A DNA stretch of 64,000 nt from Boseongicola aestuarii (GCF_900184815.1 NZ_FXXQ01000004.1:1-64000); one strand, 5' to 3'. Positions 35,794-44,322 are shown, counted from the stretch's first letter. The notes: generated by a model from the letters alone, not told the origin. Translations and numbers: made by a program.

Positions 35794-36800
35794 TCGCGTC
35801 GTTAACCTTCCTTAACGCCGCTGCCGCTTTCGAGATTGAGGAGCGCGCGACCTACGCCGCGTCCAATCCGCAAACTGAACTGCGCATCATCTCCACCGCT
35901 GATCGGGGCGTCTTCGAGCCGATCCTGGTCGCGTTCCAACAAAAAAACCCCACGGTTTCAATAGACTACGTTATCGCCAGCACAACCGAACTGATGAAAG
36001 CCGTCCACGAGGAGGGCGAGGTTTTCGACCTTGTCATCTCCTCTGCGATGGACCTGCAAACCAAACTTGCCAATGACGGTTTCGCGCAAACATACCGTTC
36101 ACCCGCCACTGACGCGCTGCCGGATTGGGCCAAATGGCGCGATCAGGTCTTCGCCTTCACGCAGGAACCCGCCGTCCTGATCCTCTCCGAAAAAGCCTTT
36201 CCAACGGACGATTATCCAACGTCCCGCGACGCGCTGATCGACCTCTTGCGGGACCAGCCCGACCGCTTCCGCGGCAGGGTCGGAACTTACGACGTGCGCA
36301 TCTCCGGTTTCGGCTACATGATGGCCACGCAGGATGCCCGCGTTTCCGAGAATTTCTGGCGCCTGCTCGAGGTCATGGGCCGCCTTGATGCGCGGCTCTA
36401 CTGCTGTTCGGGCGCCATGTTGCAGGACATCCGAAACGGCGATCTTGCCATCGCCTATAACGTCCTCGGCAGCTACGCCCAAGCTCAACTGGCCGACGGC
36501 GGTGGCTATCGGATCGTCCTGATGAGCGATTTCGCCAACATCATGCTGCGCACCGCCGTGATCTCGTCGAATGCAGAAAACGTGACCGACGCGCAGATCA
36601 TGGTCGACTTCCTCGCCTCCCTCGAAAGCCGCCCGGATCTCGTTGCCGCCTCCGGCCTTCCGGCCATCGACACCGATGCGTTGCAGTCCAATGTCGCGCT
36701 CAGACCCATCCGTCTAGGGCCGGGTCTTCTGGCCTTCCTCGACCGCCTCACACGCCGCAATTTCCTGCGCAACTGGGAAGCCTCGATCACTCAGGAATGA
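35763..36800 (+). CDS. secreted type-2 periplasmic binding protein linked to the TctDE system
   Basis: A 345-residue protein: signal peptide RFACLPAAIIASLTFLNAAAAFE, then an iron-type/ABC extracellular binding protein fold (RIISTADRGVFEPILVAFQQKNPTVSIDYVIASTTELMKAV; FDLVISSAMDLQTKLANDG; GDLAIAYNVLGSYAQAQLADGGGYRIVLMSDFANIMLRTAVI). No permease or ATPase gene follows. The start (AAGGAG upstream) lies 31 bases inside the kinase gene. This suggests an accessory sensor that modulates TctE, as extracytoplasmic binding proteins do in BctCDE-type systems, rather than transport (inference). Confidence 0.85.
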   Translation: MRFACLPAAIIASLTFLNAAAAFEIEERATYAASNPQTELRIISTADRGVFEPILVAFQQKNPTVSIDYVIASTTELMKAVHEEGEVFDLVISSAMDLQTKLANDGFAQTYRSPATDALPDWAKWRDQVFAFTQEPAVLILSEKAFPTDDYPTSRDALIDLLRDQPDRFRGRVGTYDVRISGFGYMMATQDARVSENFWRLLEVMGRLDARLYCCSGAMLQDIRNGDLAIAYNVLGSYAQAQLADGGGYRIVLMSDFANIMLRTAVISSNAENVTDAQIMVDFLASLESRPDLVAASGLPAIDTDALQSNVALRPIRLGPGLLAFLDRLTRRNFLRNWEASITQE

Positions 36801-36804
36801 TGGC

Positions 36805-37809
36805 TCAGACCTGTTGCCTTGCCATTCGCTCCAGCACATCGACGCCTTGCGTTTTCATCCAGTGCAGCATGTCGATGAAAACCCAGTTCTCTGCCAGTTT
36901 TGCGTCCCGGCGCAGGTAAATATCCACCACGCGAAACTCGGTCTTCTGCCCCTGCGAAGACGGCATTCCCAGGAATCCGCCTTCATGCACTGCCTGAAAA
37001 TTCGGCCAGCCAAAGAACCCGCCAAAATGCCCCTCGGCCAGTCGCGCCAGATGTCCGGTTTTCGTGCGATCCTTGAACGCCGCCCGAAACGGCCCCGAAT
37101 GCTGCTTTGCGTAACGCTCGATCGTGTAGGTCGCGCCGATCCCCTCGGGGCCCCACCAGATCATGTCGTCATGCCATGTGCGGGCCAGTTCTTCTTCAAG
37201 CGGCACCCCAAGGTTCCATGTCCCCAAGTCACCTATCATCGCGTTAATGGTTCTTAACGTTGCCGTTCCCTCGGCTTCGGGCGCGTCTTCAAACAGTAAA
37301 CCATTATGCGAAATCGGCCCCGGTTGCACCAGATGCTGCGCCGTCGCGGGCGGGAAGGGCGACTGTCCTGCTTGCGTCATGATATGTGGAATATCGCAGA
37401 AGAACGCTGTCTCGACGATCCGCTCACTCTCCACGCGGTTGAATTCTGCATAGCGCAAAAAAGCCATTTTGCGCGTCGGGCGAATCCCCAGCCAGGGCGC
37501 ATCAAATAGCCCCATCAAATGCCCCATCGACACGACCCAAACGCCCTTGAATCCGTCAATCTCGTTGCGTCCGGCAAAGAAGATATCCTGTCGCCGTTGC
37601 ACGCGTGAGAATGCGCGCAGATACGGCTTCCAGAAGGTATCTGCGACGGCTTCGGCACCGCTGTGTACATTGAACGGATGCACGCCCCGCCACGTCCAGT
37701 CGGGTGCCACGCGCGCGCTCAGGACCCCGGAGACATCTTCAGACGTCGCACGAGACAAGACCTCGTAATGCGCCAATACAACGGCCTTTTCGGCCTGAAA
37801 TCCGGACAT
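36805..37809 (-). CDS. double SnoaL-like (NTF2-fold) protein
   Basis: A 334-residue protein with two NTF2-fold halves: about 10-160 (LAHYEVLSRATSEDVSGVLSARVAPDWTWRGVHPFN...GLFDAPWLGIRPTRKMAFLRYAEFNRVESERIVET) and about 190-330 (HDDMIWWGPEGIGATYTIERYAKQHSGPFRAAFKDRT...GGFLGMPSSQGQKTEFRVVDIYLRRDAKLAENWVFIDMLHWMKTQGVDV). SnoaL-type proteins catalyse aldol, cyclisation, dehydration or isomerisation steps without cofactor. It lies 8 bases after the permease start side of the ABC operon on the same strand, as its last gene. Paralogous domains are at 42497 and 46762. Confidence 0.85.
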   Translation of the reverse strand: MSGFQAEKAVVLAHYEVLSRATSEDVSGVLSARVAPDWTWRGVHPFNVHSGAEAVADTFWKPYLRAFSRVQRRQDIFFAGRNEIDGFKGVWVVSMGHLMGLFDAPWLGIRPTRKMAFLRYAEFNRVESERIVETAFFCDIPHIMTQAGQSPFPPATAQHLVQPGPISHNGLLFEDAPEAEGTATLRTINAMIGDLGTWNLGVPLEEELARTWHDDMIWWGPEGIGATYTIERYAKQHSGPFRAAFKDRTKTGHLARLAEGHFGGFFGWPNFQAVHEGGFLGMPSSQGQKTEFRVVDIYLRRDAKLAENWVFIDMLHWMKTQGVDVLERMARQQV

Positions 37810-37817
37810 TTTTATCT

Positions 37818-38699
37818 TTAACCCTTAACCGCTCCCGCTGTCAGACCGCTGACGATCTGGCGCTGGAAGAACAGGATCAATACAAACAACGGCGCGGTCG
37901 CAGACACAACCGCTGCCACCGCGAACATCACGTTGCCCTCTTCGAATGTAGACCCAAGGAAGCTGGCAATTTTCGGAACCATCGTTTGATTTTCCTGGCT
38001 GAGAAGCATCGCCGTCACGGCGAAATCGTTATATGCCAAAAGAAAGCTGAACAGCCCTGTCGTGATGACGCCCGGCCACATGACTGGAATGATCACATAC
38101 CGAAACGCCTGAAAACGGGTGCATCCATCGACCATCGCGCTTTCGTCCAGGTCTTTGGGAATATTCAGAAAAAACGAATGCAGCATCCACAGTGTAAACG
38201 GCTGGTTGATCGCAACCAAAACGATGATGGACGTGGGCAAATGCCCCCAGACATTCCACTCGAAAAATGGCAGCAGATAGCCTGAAACCAGCGTGATATG
38301 CGGCATCGCCCGGAACACCAGCGCAATCATAAGCAGCCAAAACGCATAGCGGTATCCGGACCGCGCCAAGGCATATCCTCCCAGCGTTCCGAACGTGAGA
38401 GAGATGATGACCGTGAAGAAAACCACGATGAACGTGTTCAGCGAAGCGCGCCAGAACTCCTGATCGATCCATGCGCCCGAGTAGGCGTGAGTGGTAAACG
38501 CATCTCCCGTTTCCACGATTGTACGCGTCCCCCAAAGCGCATTCGTCCAATCCGCTTTCGAGAAGAAATCGCCCTGCACTTTGAATGAACCCCAAAGGGT
38601 CCAAAGGAACGGGAACGAGGCGATAATGACCCAGAGGATCACGAAACCCGTGGCGAATATTGCCAGCGTCGGCGAGCGCTTCATTGCTGCGGATGCCAT
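37818..38699 (-). CDS. carbohydrate-type ABC transporter permease (MalG-like)
   Basis: A 293-residue inner-membrane protein with six membrane segments and the EAA loop DLDESAMVDGCTRFQAFRYVIIPVMWPGVITT near 190-220. It starts three bases after the stop of the MalF-like gene. It pairs with that permease, the ATPase at 41308 and the binding protein at 39790 to form one importer of the CUT1 (sugar/glycerol-phosphate) class. Confidence 0.93.
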   Translation of the reverse strand: MASAAMKRSPTLAIFATGFVILWVIIASFPFLWTLWGSFKVQGDFFSKADWTNALWGTRTIVETGDAFTTHAYSGAWIDQEFWRASLNTFIVVFFTVIISLTFGTLGGYALARSGYRYAFWLLMIALVFRAMPHITLVSGYLLPFFEWNVWGHLPTSIIVLVAINQPFTLWMLHSFFLNIPKDLDESAMVDGCTRFQAFRYVIIPVMWPGVITTGLFSFLLAYNDFAVTAMLLSQENQTMVPKIASFLGSTFEEGNVMFAVAAVVSATAPLFVLILFFQRQIVSGLTAGAVKG

Positions 38700-38702
38700 C
38701 GC

Positions 38703-39731
38703 TCAGGTCCTCTTTCGATTGAAGTCGCGCCAAGTCCGGATCAGCACCGGCGTCAGCAGAATGGCCACGCCGATGATCGTCAGAATCGACGTCGCGGCGG
38801 CCGAGTTGAACCGTGCAATATCGCCGCGCAAGTCCGCGAAAATGATATAGGACAGTGACGTCGCATTGGCCGATGCGGAAAAGCCGACGATCGGTTCAAA
38901 CACGCGGAAGTTGTCCATCAGCTGGATCAGCGTGATAAAAACGACCAACGGCATCAGATAGGGCACCACGACGTATCGCACCCGCTCCCAACGGCTGGCC
39001 CCGTCGACCATCGCGGCCTCCAATGTGTCTTCCGGCACGGTCTGCAAGCCTGCGTAAAACACCACAAAGGCAAAGGGTGCCGAACTCCAAACGCCATAAA
39101 CGATCAGCGTTATCCATGTCAGCGCGGGCGAAGCTTTCAACGACAAATCGGGGTCGTCGAACAACACTTGCAGCGTCTTTCCGATCACCCCTTCGGCGTC
39201 GATCATCCAGAACAGGATCAGCGATCCAATCAGCGGCGTGATGATCATCGGCAAGAGCGACACGAAGATCGTCGGACCCTTGAACATCTTCGGCAAGGCA
39301 TTCACGCCAAGCGCAATCGCCAGCCCCAACAGGATGATCAGGGGCGTACAAACGAAAGTATAGGTTAACGTAAATGCCAGCGCCCGGTAAAACGGCAGGT
39401 TCATCACTTCGCTGACGAATGCCCCGAGACTCTCTCGCGTGGACCAGGCTTCGCCGATCTCGGATGTCGCCAGATGGCCCCGGTCGAAGTATGTGCCAAG
39501 CCCGTTGAAACGGCCAAGAGGCTCGGCCTCGCGGATGGCAGCAGTTGCGTCGTTATCGATAATCGTTTCGGTTTCACAGCCGAAGGGACCGCAGTTTTCG
39601 ACCTCGATCAGGACTTGTTCGTGTTCGATGAAAAGGGACTGAAACGCCACCGAGACAATCGGCATGGCGATGAACAGAAACATCGCGGCCAGTGACGGAA
39701 AAATGAACCAAAAGAAGGTCTTATGCGGCAT
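38703..39731 (-). CDS. carbohydrate-type ABC transporter permease (MalF-like)
   Basis: A 342-residue protein with an N-terminal membrane helix (FWFIFPSLAAMFLFIAMPIVSVAFQSLF), a periplasmic loop with CGPFGCETETI (two Cys), then five further helices and the EAA motif DTLEAAMVDGASRWERVRYVVVPYLMPLVVF near 230-260. The long first loop is unusual for this family. Upstream, a stable hairpin separates it from the binding-protein gene. Confidence 0.92.
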   Translation of the reverse strand: MPHKTFFWFIFPSLAAMFLFIAMPIVSVAFQSLFIEHEQVLIEVENCGPFGCETETIIDNDATAAIREAEPLGRFNGLGTYFDRGHLATSEIGEAWSTRESLGAFVSEVMNLPFYRALAFTLTYTFVCTPLIILLGLAIALGVNALPKMFKGPTIFVSLLPMIITPLIGSLILFWMIDAEGVIGKTLQVLFDDPDLSLKASPALTWITLIVYGVWSSAPFAFVVFYAGLQTVPEDTLEAAMVDGASRWERVRYVVVPYLMPLVVFITLIQLMDNFRVFEPIVGFSASANATSLSYIIFADLRGDIARFNSAAATSILTIIGVAILLTPVLIRTWRDFNRKRT

Positions 39732-39757
39732 CTGACAGCCCTCGTGTTCCAGTAGAA

Positions 39758-39779
39758 CCGGGGCGCCAATGCGCCCCGG
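39758..39779 (-). promoter_or_regulatory. intercistronic stem-loop between binding-protein and permease genes
   Basis: CCGGGGCGC-CAAT-GCGCCCCGG: a perfect 9-bp GC stem with a 4-base loop, not followed by a T-run on the minus strand. It lies between the abundant binding-protein cistron and the permease cistrons. In ABC operons such hairpins protect the upstream mRNA and raise binding-protein levels over permease (established for malE-type operons). Confidence 0.7.
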
Positions 39780-39789
39780 CAGTCAGGCA

Positions 39790-41025
39790 TTACTGGAGAA
39801 AGCCTTGCTCTTTTGCTGCCGCCGTATAGGCCGCTTCAATGTCTGCCAGGGCTTGCTCGGCACTTTCACCGCCTTGCAGGAAGTCCGACAATTCGTCGCC
39901 CAAAGCCGAATGCATCAGGCCCATGAACGGGATCATCGGATAGGGGCGTGCGCCGGCCGAAGCCGTTGCGAAAACGCCGGTGGCAGCCGGGCCAGGCGTG
40001 AATCCGTCGGCCAGCCAGACCGCTGCATCGTTGTTGGCTGTGATCACTTCGGGGCGGATGCCGTTAACCATGGCGATAAAAGTCGCTTCGGCGTCTTCGT
40101 CGCTGATGTTGGCGGCAATCGTGAAGCCGTCCCACCACAGTGTCGACGCTGGCGTGTCGCCACCGCCGACGGTCGGGGCCGCGGCCAGAACCGTATTTGA
40201 CGTCACTTCCTCGGTCGAGCCTTCGTCATCCAGAATGCCCGAAGCGCGTGATCCCCAAAGCTGTGCAATCGCCACATCGCCGGCTTCCCAGATCGCGCCC
40301 GTCGCATTGGAATCGAACGTCAGGAAGTCGGGGTTCGACAAATCCGCTAACGCTTTCAACGTGTTCAGCGCCAAAATGCCGCTTTCGTTGTTGATCGCCG
40401 GTTCAGCCGTTCCCGGTTTGAAAAAGGACGCGCCCGTGCCCGTGTACATGTTGACGAATTCTTCCCCGAGGTTCCATCCGGTCTTTGAATTCATCGCAAA
40501 CGGATGCTCCATCAGGCCTGCGTCCCGTATCGCCTGACCGGCTGCAATCACCTCTTCATACGAAGAGGGCACTTCAAGCCCGGCTGCGTCCAGAATATCC
40601 TGACGCACATAGAGGTGCTGCGCGTTCGCCATGAAGGCTATCGCCATGACCTTGCCGTCGATGGTAATCTTCTGTGTGTCCTTGATCCCTGCGCCATACT
40701 TGGCGATCAGATCATCAAGTGGCCGGATCAGCCCTTCGTTCAGCAACGGAACAATGGACGAGTTCGCGACGATGGCCGAGGTGTATTGCGCCGGGTTCGC
40801 CGTCAAGGCGGCGACCTGAATGTCGCGATGTTCGGTTGTCAGGTTGCTTTCGATCGTCACCGTGGACGACGCACATTCCTTCGCGCCTGCGACCAGCGCC
40901 TGAATGGCGCCGAACTCGTTGCCAAGGATGTTCACGTTGCCGCTTGCGATCCCGCAATCGGCATATGCGGTCGATCCCATCAGCACGATGGCTGCGGATG
41001 CCGCGGTCGTTTTGAAGAAGTTCAT
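39790..41025 (-). CDS. carbohydrate-type ABC transporter substrate-binding protein
   Basis: A 411-residue protein: signal peptide NFFKTTAASAAIVLMGSTAYA, then family-1 extracellular binding protein features (VNILGNEFGAIQALVAGAKEC; IVANSSIVPLLNEGLIRPLDDLIAKYGAGIKDTQKITIDGKVMAIAFMANAQHLYVRQDIL; LWWDGFTIAANISDEDAEATFIAMVNG). The ATG at 41025 is preferred because the frame from 41052 would put nine residues before the signal. Its ligand is unknown. First gene of the minus-strand arm, expressed from the operator-bearing region at 41053-41307. Confidence 0.92.
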   Translation of the reverse strand: MNFFKTTAASAAIVLMGSTAYADCGIASGNVNILGNEFGAIQALVAGAKECASSTVTIESNLTTEHRDIQVAALTANPAQYTSAIVANSSIVPLLNEGLIRPLDDLIAKYGAGIKDTQKITIDGKVMAIAFMANAQHLYVRQDILDAAGLEVPSSYEEVIAAGQAIRDAGLMEHPFAMNSKTGWNLGEEFVNMYTGTGASFFKPGTAEPAINNESGILALNTLKALADLSNPDFLTFDSNATGAIWEAGDVAIAQLWGSRASGILDDEGSTEEVTSNTVLAAAPTVGGGDTPASTLWWDGFTIAANISDEDAEATFIAMVNGIRPEVITANNDAAVWLADGFTPGPAATGVFATASAGARPYPMIPFMGLMHSALGDELSDFLQGGESAEQALADIEAAYTAAAKEQGFLQ

Positions 41026-41140
41026 GGTCAAAAGACCCCCCTGTTTCTCCACCTTTGATGATCAAAGGCCGTTGTTTTTTGGTCGGCCCTGCAGCCGGTC
41101 TGCACTTGGTGCAGCGCAACGGACGCGAATCGCAAGTCCA

Positions 41141-41156
41141 TTGCATACGATTGCAA
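41141..41156. promoter_or_regulatory. LacI-type operator, site 1
   Basis: TTGCATACGATTGCAA. Half-sites TTGCA/TGCAA flank a CG centre. It is the exact reverse complement of the site at 41263-41278. It lies 116 bases upstream of the binding-protein start. The likely binder is the LacI protein encoded at 45743. Confidence 0.7.
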
Positions 41157-41262
41157 TTACACGTCATGAATGAGCCTCATGGCAAGAAAAAACTTGGTTT
41201 AGTTGCTAGATTTGGATCATAAAAGATTAACTCTTGCGCAGAATCGAGAATCCGAATTACGC

Positions 41263-41278
41263 TTGCAATCGTATGCAA
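41263..41278. promoter_or_regulatory. LacI-type operator, site 2
   Basis: TTGCAATCGTATGCAA, 30 bases before the GTG start of the ABC ATPase gene. The centre-to-centre distance to site 1 is 122 bases, which would allow a repressor tetramer or two dimers to loop out the divergent promoters between them. Confidence 0.7.
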
Positions 41279-41307
41279 AATGAAAACGTCGCACAGGGGG
41301 AAACGCC

Positions 41308-42363
41308 GTGGCCGAGGTTCAGCTCCGTAATATCAACAAGCGCTGGGGCGATTTCGTGGGTGTCGAGAATTTCGACCTGACAATTGCCGATCGTGAATTC
41401 CTCGTTCTGCTCGGGCCTTCGGGATGCGGCAAGACGACGACGATGCGGATGATCGCGGGACTTGAGGATGCGACAGAGGGCGATATCCTGATCGACGGCA
41501 AGCGCGTCAACGATCTTGACCCGAAAGACCGCGACGTCGCGATGGTTTTTCAAAGCTACGCGCTCTATCCGAACCTCGACGTCTACGAGAATATCCGTTT
41601 CCCGCTGAAGGTCCGCAAGGTCGACCCGGCCACCCATGACGCTGCTGTCATGCGGGCTGCCGAAATGGTCGAACTGACCGAATTCCTCCACCGTCGCCCG
41701 GCGGAATTGTCCGGCGGTCAGCGCCAGCGCGTCGCGCTTGCCCGCGCCATCGTGCGCCAGCCGAACGTATTTCTGATGGACGAGCCACTGTCTAATCTCG
41801 ACGCGAAATTGCGCGTGTCGACCCGTGCGCAGATCAAGAACCTCAGCCACGAACTGAAGGTCACCACGGTTTACGTCACCCATGACCAGATCGAAGCCAT
41901 GACCCTTGCCGACCGCGTTGTCGTCATGTCGCGCGGAGTCGTGCAGCAGGTGGGAACACCCACCGAAATCTACGACAAACCCGCAAACACCTTCGTCGCC
42001 AGCTTCATCGGTAACCCCGCGATGTGTCTGATGGACGGGACGCTGACCAACGGTGTTTTCGAGGGCAAGAACGTCCGGATCGAGGGCCTTCCCACGCATC
42101 ACAATGGCCCCGTCACGCTTGGGTATCGGGCCGAAGACGCAAGTCTCGCCGACAGCGGCGCCATCACCGCGCCGATCTACTCGCTCGAACTTCTGGGCGA
42201 CGCGACGATGGTCACCGTCAGGGCCGGTGGTGCGATGGTGTCGATAAAGGCGCACAAGGATTACCGGGCGGAAATCGGAGATCCCGTGACCGCAGATATC
42301 CCCGCCGGCATCTGCCATATCTTCGATGCGGCGTCCGGAAAACGCCTCGACGTTGCGGTGTAA
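41308..42363 (+). CDS. ABC transporter ATP-binding protein (UgpC/MalK type)
   Basis: A 351-residue protein: Walker A GPSGCGKTTTMRMIAGLE near 37, Q-loop FQSYALYPNLDVYENIRFPLKVR, signature LSGGQRQRVALARAIVRQP near 135, Walker B VFLMDEPLSNLDAKLR and the switch His in VTHDQIEAMTLADR, then a C-terminal MOP/TOBE regulatory domain from about 240. GTG start with CAGGGGGAA upstream. It energises the CUT1 importer whose other parts are on the opposite strand. Confidence 0.95.
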   Translation: MAEVQLRNINKRWGDFVGVENFDLTIADREFLVLLGPSGCGKTTTMRMIAGLEDATEGDILIDGKRVNDLDPKDRDVAMVFQSYALYPNLDVYENIRFPLKVRKVDPATHDAAVMRAAEMVELTEFLHRRPAELSGGQRQRVALARAIVRQPNVFLMDEPLSNLDAKLRVSTRAQIKNLSHELKVTTVYVTHDQIEAMTLADRVVVMSRGVVQQVGTPTEIYDKPANTFVASFIGNPAMCLMDGTLTNGVFEGKNVRIEGLPTHHNGPVTLGYRAEDASLADSGAITAPIYSLELLGDATMVTVRAGGAMVSIKAHKDYRAEIGDPVTADIPAGICHIFDAASGKRLDVAV

Positions 42364-42401
42364 GTCTCTGATATGACGATGATAAGAATGAGATCCTTCC
42401 G

Positions 42402-42500
42402 ATGACCACATACGACTTCATAGTGGTCGGCGACGGGTCCGCAGGTTGCGCAGTTGCGGTCCAACTCGCGACGCACTTCAATTGCGAGGACGCAACATGA
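42402..42500 (+). pseudogene. N-terminal stub of a GMC-family oxidoreductase
   Basis: A 32-codon frame encoding MTTYDFIVVGDGSAGCAVA... then VQLATHFNCEDAT and a stop. This is the FAD-binding start of GMC (choline/glucose dehydrogenase-type) enzymes, D-(F/Y)-I-V-V-G-G-G-S-A-G-x-V-x-A, with one Gly changed to Asp. The rest of the roughly 530-residue enzyme is missing. The stub runs directly into the SnoaL gene, whose ATG overlaps its stop (ATGA) and whose ribosome site lies in it, so the stub may persist as a leader peptide. Confidence 0.75.
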
Positions 42501-42982
42501 GCCTTGATCCCAAATCCGCAGAAACCCTCGCTGTCGTGCGCCGCATGGAAGCGGGGCTTGCGGCAAACGAAAACGACATGACGCAATACTTCCACGAGGA
42601 TTTCCTGTGGCGCGGCAATCAGGGCTGCGGCACGAAAAATGGCGTCGAGGCCTTCCGGAACAACTGGCAGCTTCCCTTCCGTGCCGCCTTCACAGACCGC
42701 GATTACATCACCGAAAAGTTCATGGCCGACGGCGAATGGGCCTCGTGTTTCGGCCACATCGAGGCCACGCATTCCGGCACCTTCATGGGCATCCCCGCCA
42801 CCGGAAAGCGCGTGCGCATCCCCTATATGGATTTCTGGCGTGTCGAGGATGGCCGGATTGTCGACAATCCCGTTTCTGTCGATTTTGCAAGTGTTCTCAT
42901 GCAGTTAGGTGTCGATATCTTTGACGGAAAGGGCTGGGAACACTACGACAGTGGCGCCGCCACGCCCCCGAAACCCGAATGA
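42497..42982 (+). CDS. single SnoaL-like (NTF2-fold) protein
   Basis: A 161-residue protein: MTQYFHEDFLWRGNQGCGTKNGVEAFRNNWQLPFRAAFTDRDYITEKFMADGEWASCFGHIEATHSGTFMGIPATGKRVRIPYMDFWRVEDGRIVDNPVSVDFASVLMQLGVDIFD, a full SnoaL fold with the usual G-I-P-x-T-G-K-x-V and W-R-V-x-D-G-R-I-V blocks. The ATG at 42497 has GAGGA upstream; the longer frame from 42446 lies in the GMC stub. Its FRAAF-(T/K)-DR block recurs in the 36805 protein. It is followed after 25 bases by the HisD-like gene. Confidence 0.88.
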   Translation: MSLDPKSAETLAVVRRMEAGLAANENDMTQYFHEDFLWRGNQGCGTKNGVEAFRNNWQLPFRAAFTDRDYITEKFMADGEWASCFGHIEATHSGTFMGIPATGKRVRIPYMDFWRVEDGRIVDNPVSVDFASVLMQLGVDIFDGKGWEHYDSGAATPPKPE

Positions 42983-43007
42983 CTGATCCAGATCAGGACC
43001 TAAACCA

Positions 43008-44318
43008 ATGACCATCACACATTTGAAATCCGGTAAGCCCGAAAGCGAGCGTGCCGAAGATGACGCCAAGGTCCGCGCCATTGTCGAGACCACTTTGAAA
43101 GACATCGAAACACGTGGTGATACCGCCATTCGTGAACTCTCGGCCAAATTCGACAAATACGAGCCCCCAAGCTTCCGCCTCACCGCTTCCGAGATCGAGG
43201 CCGCGGTGCAAAAGGTCAGCGCGCGCGACATGGACGATATCAAGTTTGCCCAATCGCAGATCCGCACCTTTGCTCAGGCCCAACGCGCTTCGATGACCGA
43301 TATCGAGGTCGAAACCCTGCCCGGTGTGATCCTCGGCCATAGAAACATCCCCGTGCAGTCCGTCGGGTGCTACGTCCCCGGCGGCAAATTCCCGATGGTC
43401 GCCTCCGCGCACATGTCCGTCCTGACCGCGTCGGTTGCGGGCGTGCCGCGCATCATCGCCTCTGCGCCGCCGCAGAACGGCGCGCCGCACCCGGCCATCG
43501 TCGCGGCCATGCACATGGGTGGCGCACATGAAATCTACGTTCTCGGCGGTATGCAGGCCGTCGGAGCCATGGCGATCGGCACCGAAACCATCGACCCCGT
43601 CCACATGCTTGTCGGCCCTGGCAACGCGTTCGTAGCGGAAGCAAAACGCCAGCTTTACGGCCGCGTAGGCATCGACCTGTTCGCCGGCCCGACCGAAACC
43701 ATGGTCATCGCCGACCACTCAGTCGACGCCGAACTTTGCGCCACCGACCTTCTTGGACAGGCCGAACACGGCTACAATTCGCCTGCTGTTCTTCTGACAA
43801 ATTCCGAAAAACTCGCTCGCGAAACTCTGGCCGAGATCGACCGCATTCTCGACATTCTGCCGACCGCCGAAACCGCCCGGACGTCGTGGAACGACTACGG
43901 CGAGGTCATCGTCTGCGACACCTACGACGAGATGCTGGAGGTCGCCAACGACATCGCCTCCGAGCACGTTCAGGTCATGACCGACCGCGACAACTGGTTC
44001 CTTGAAAACATGCACAGCTACGGCGCCTTGTTCCTCGGGCCCCGCACGAATGTTGCCAACGGCGACAAGGTGATCGGCACAAACCACACGCTGCCCACCA
44101 AAAAGGCGGGTCGATATACCGGTGGTCTTTGGGTGGGTAAGTTCCTGAAAACCCACAGCTATCAGCGCATAACCACGGACGAGGCCGCCACCACGATCGG
44201 TGAATACGGCTCGCGGCTGTGTATGCTTGAAGGCTTTGTCGGCCACGCCGAACAATGCAATATCCGCGTGCGCCGCTACGGCGGCAAAAACGTCGCTTAT
44301 GGAAAGGCGGCCGAGTAA
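43008..44318 (+). CDS. HisD-family NAD-dependent dehydrogenase, HpsN (sulfopropanediol 3-dehydrogenase)-like
   Basis: A 436-residue protein with the histidinol-dehydrogenase catalytic set: Gln251 and His254 (GQAEHG, zinc), Glu319-His320 (ASEHVQV, base), Asp353, His360 (GTNHTLPT) and His413 ([13 protein letters not shown], zinc). The family oxidises a primary alcohol to a carboxylate in two NAD steps. Its place in a LacI/ABC/SDR catabolic cluster and the C-terminal RVRRYGG resemble HpsN, which converts R-2,3-dihydroxypropane-1-sulfonate to sulfolactate, rather than biosynthetic HisD. That choice is an inference; the real substrate may be another polyol. Confidence 0.85.
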   Translation: MTITHLKSGKPESERAEDDAKVRAIVETTLKDIETRGDTAIRELSAKFDKYEPPSFRLTASEIEAAVQKVSARDMDDIKFAQSQIRTFAQAQRASMTDIEVETLPGVILGHRNIPVQSVGCYVPGGKFPMVASAHMSVLTASVAGVPRIIASAPPQNGAPHPAIVAAMHMGGAHEIYVLGGMQAVGAMAIGTETIDPVHMLVGPGNAFVAEAKRQLYGRVGIDLFAGPTETMVIADHSVDAELCATDLLGQAEHGYNSPAVLLTNSEKLARETLAEIDRILDILPTAETARTSWNDYGEVIVCDTYDEMLEVANDIASEHVQVMTDRDNWFLENMHSYGALFLGPRTNVANGDKVIGTNHTLPTKKAGRYTGGLWVGKFLKTHSYQRITTDEAATTIGEYGSRLCMLEGFVGHAEQCNIRVRRYGGKNVAYGKAAE

Positions 44319-44322
44319 CACC

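Noticed and set aside
41257-42411. 384-codon open frame on the minus strand
   Set aside because: Antisense to the ABC ATPase gene with all Walker and signature motifs on the plus strand.
43008-44318. Biosynthetic histidinol dehydrogenase hisD
   Set aside because: Catalytic residues fit, but the neighbours are all catabolic or transport genes and no his gene is near, so a HpsN-like role is preferred.
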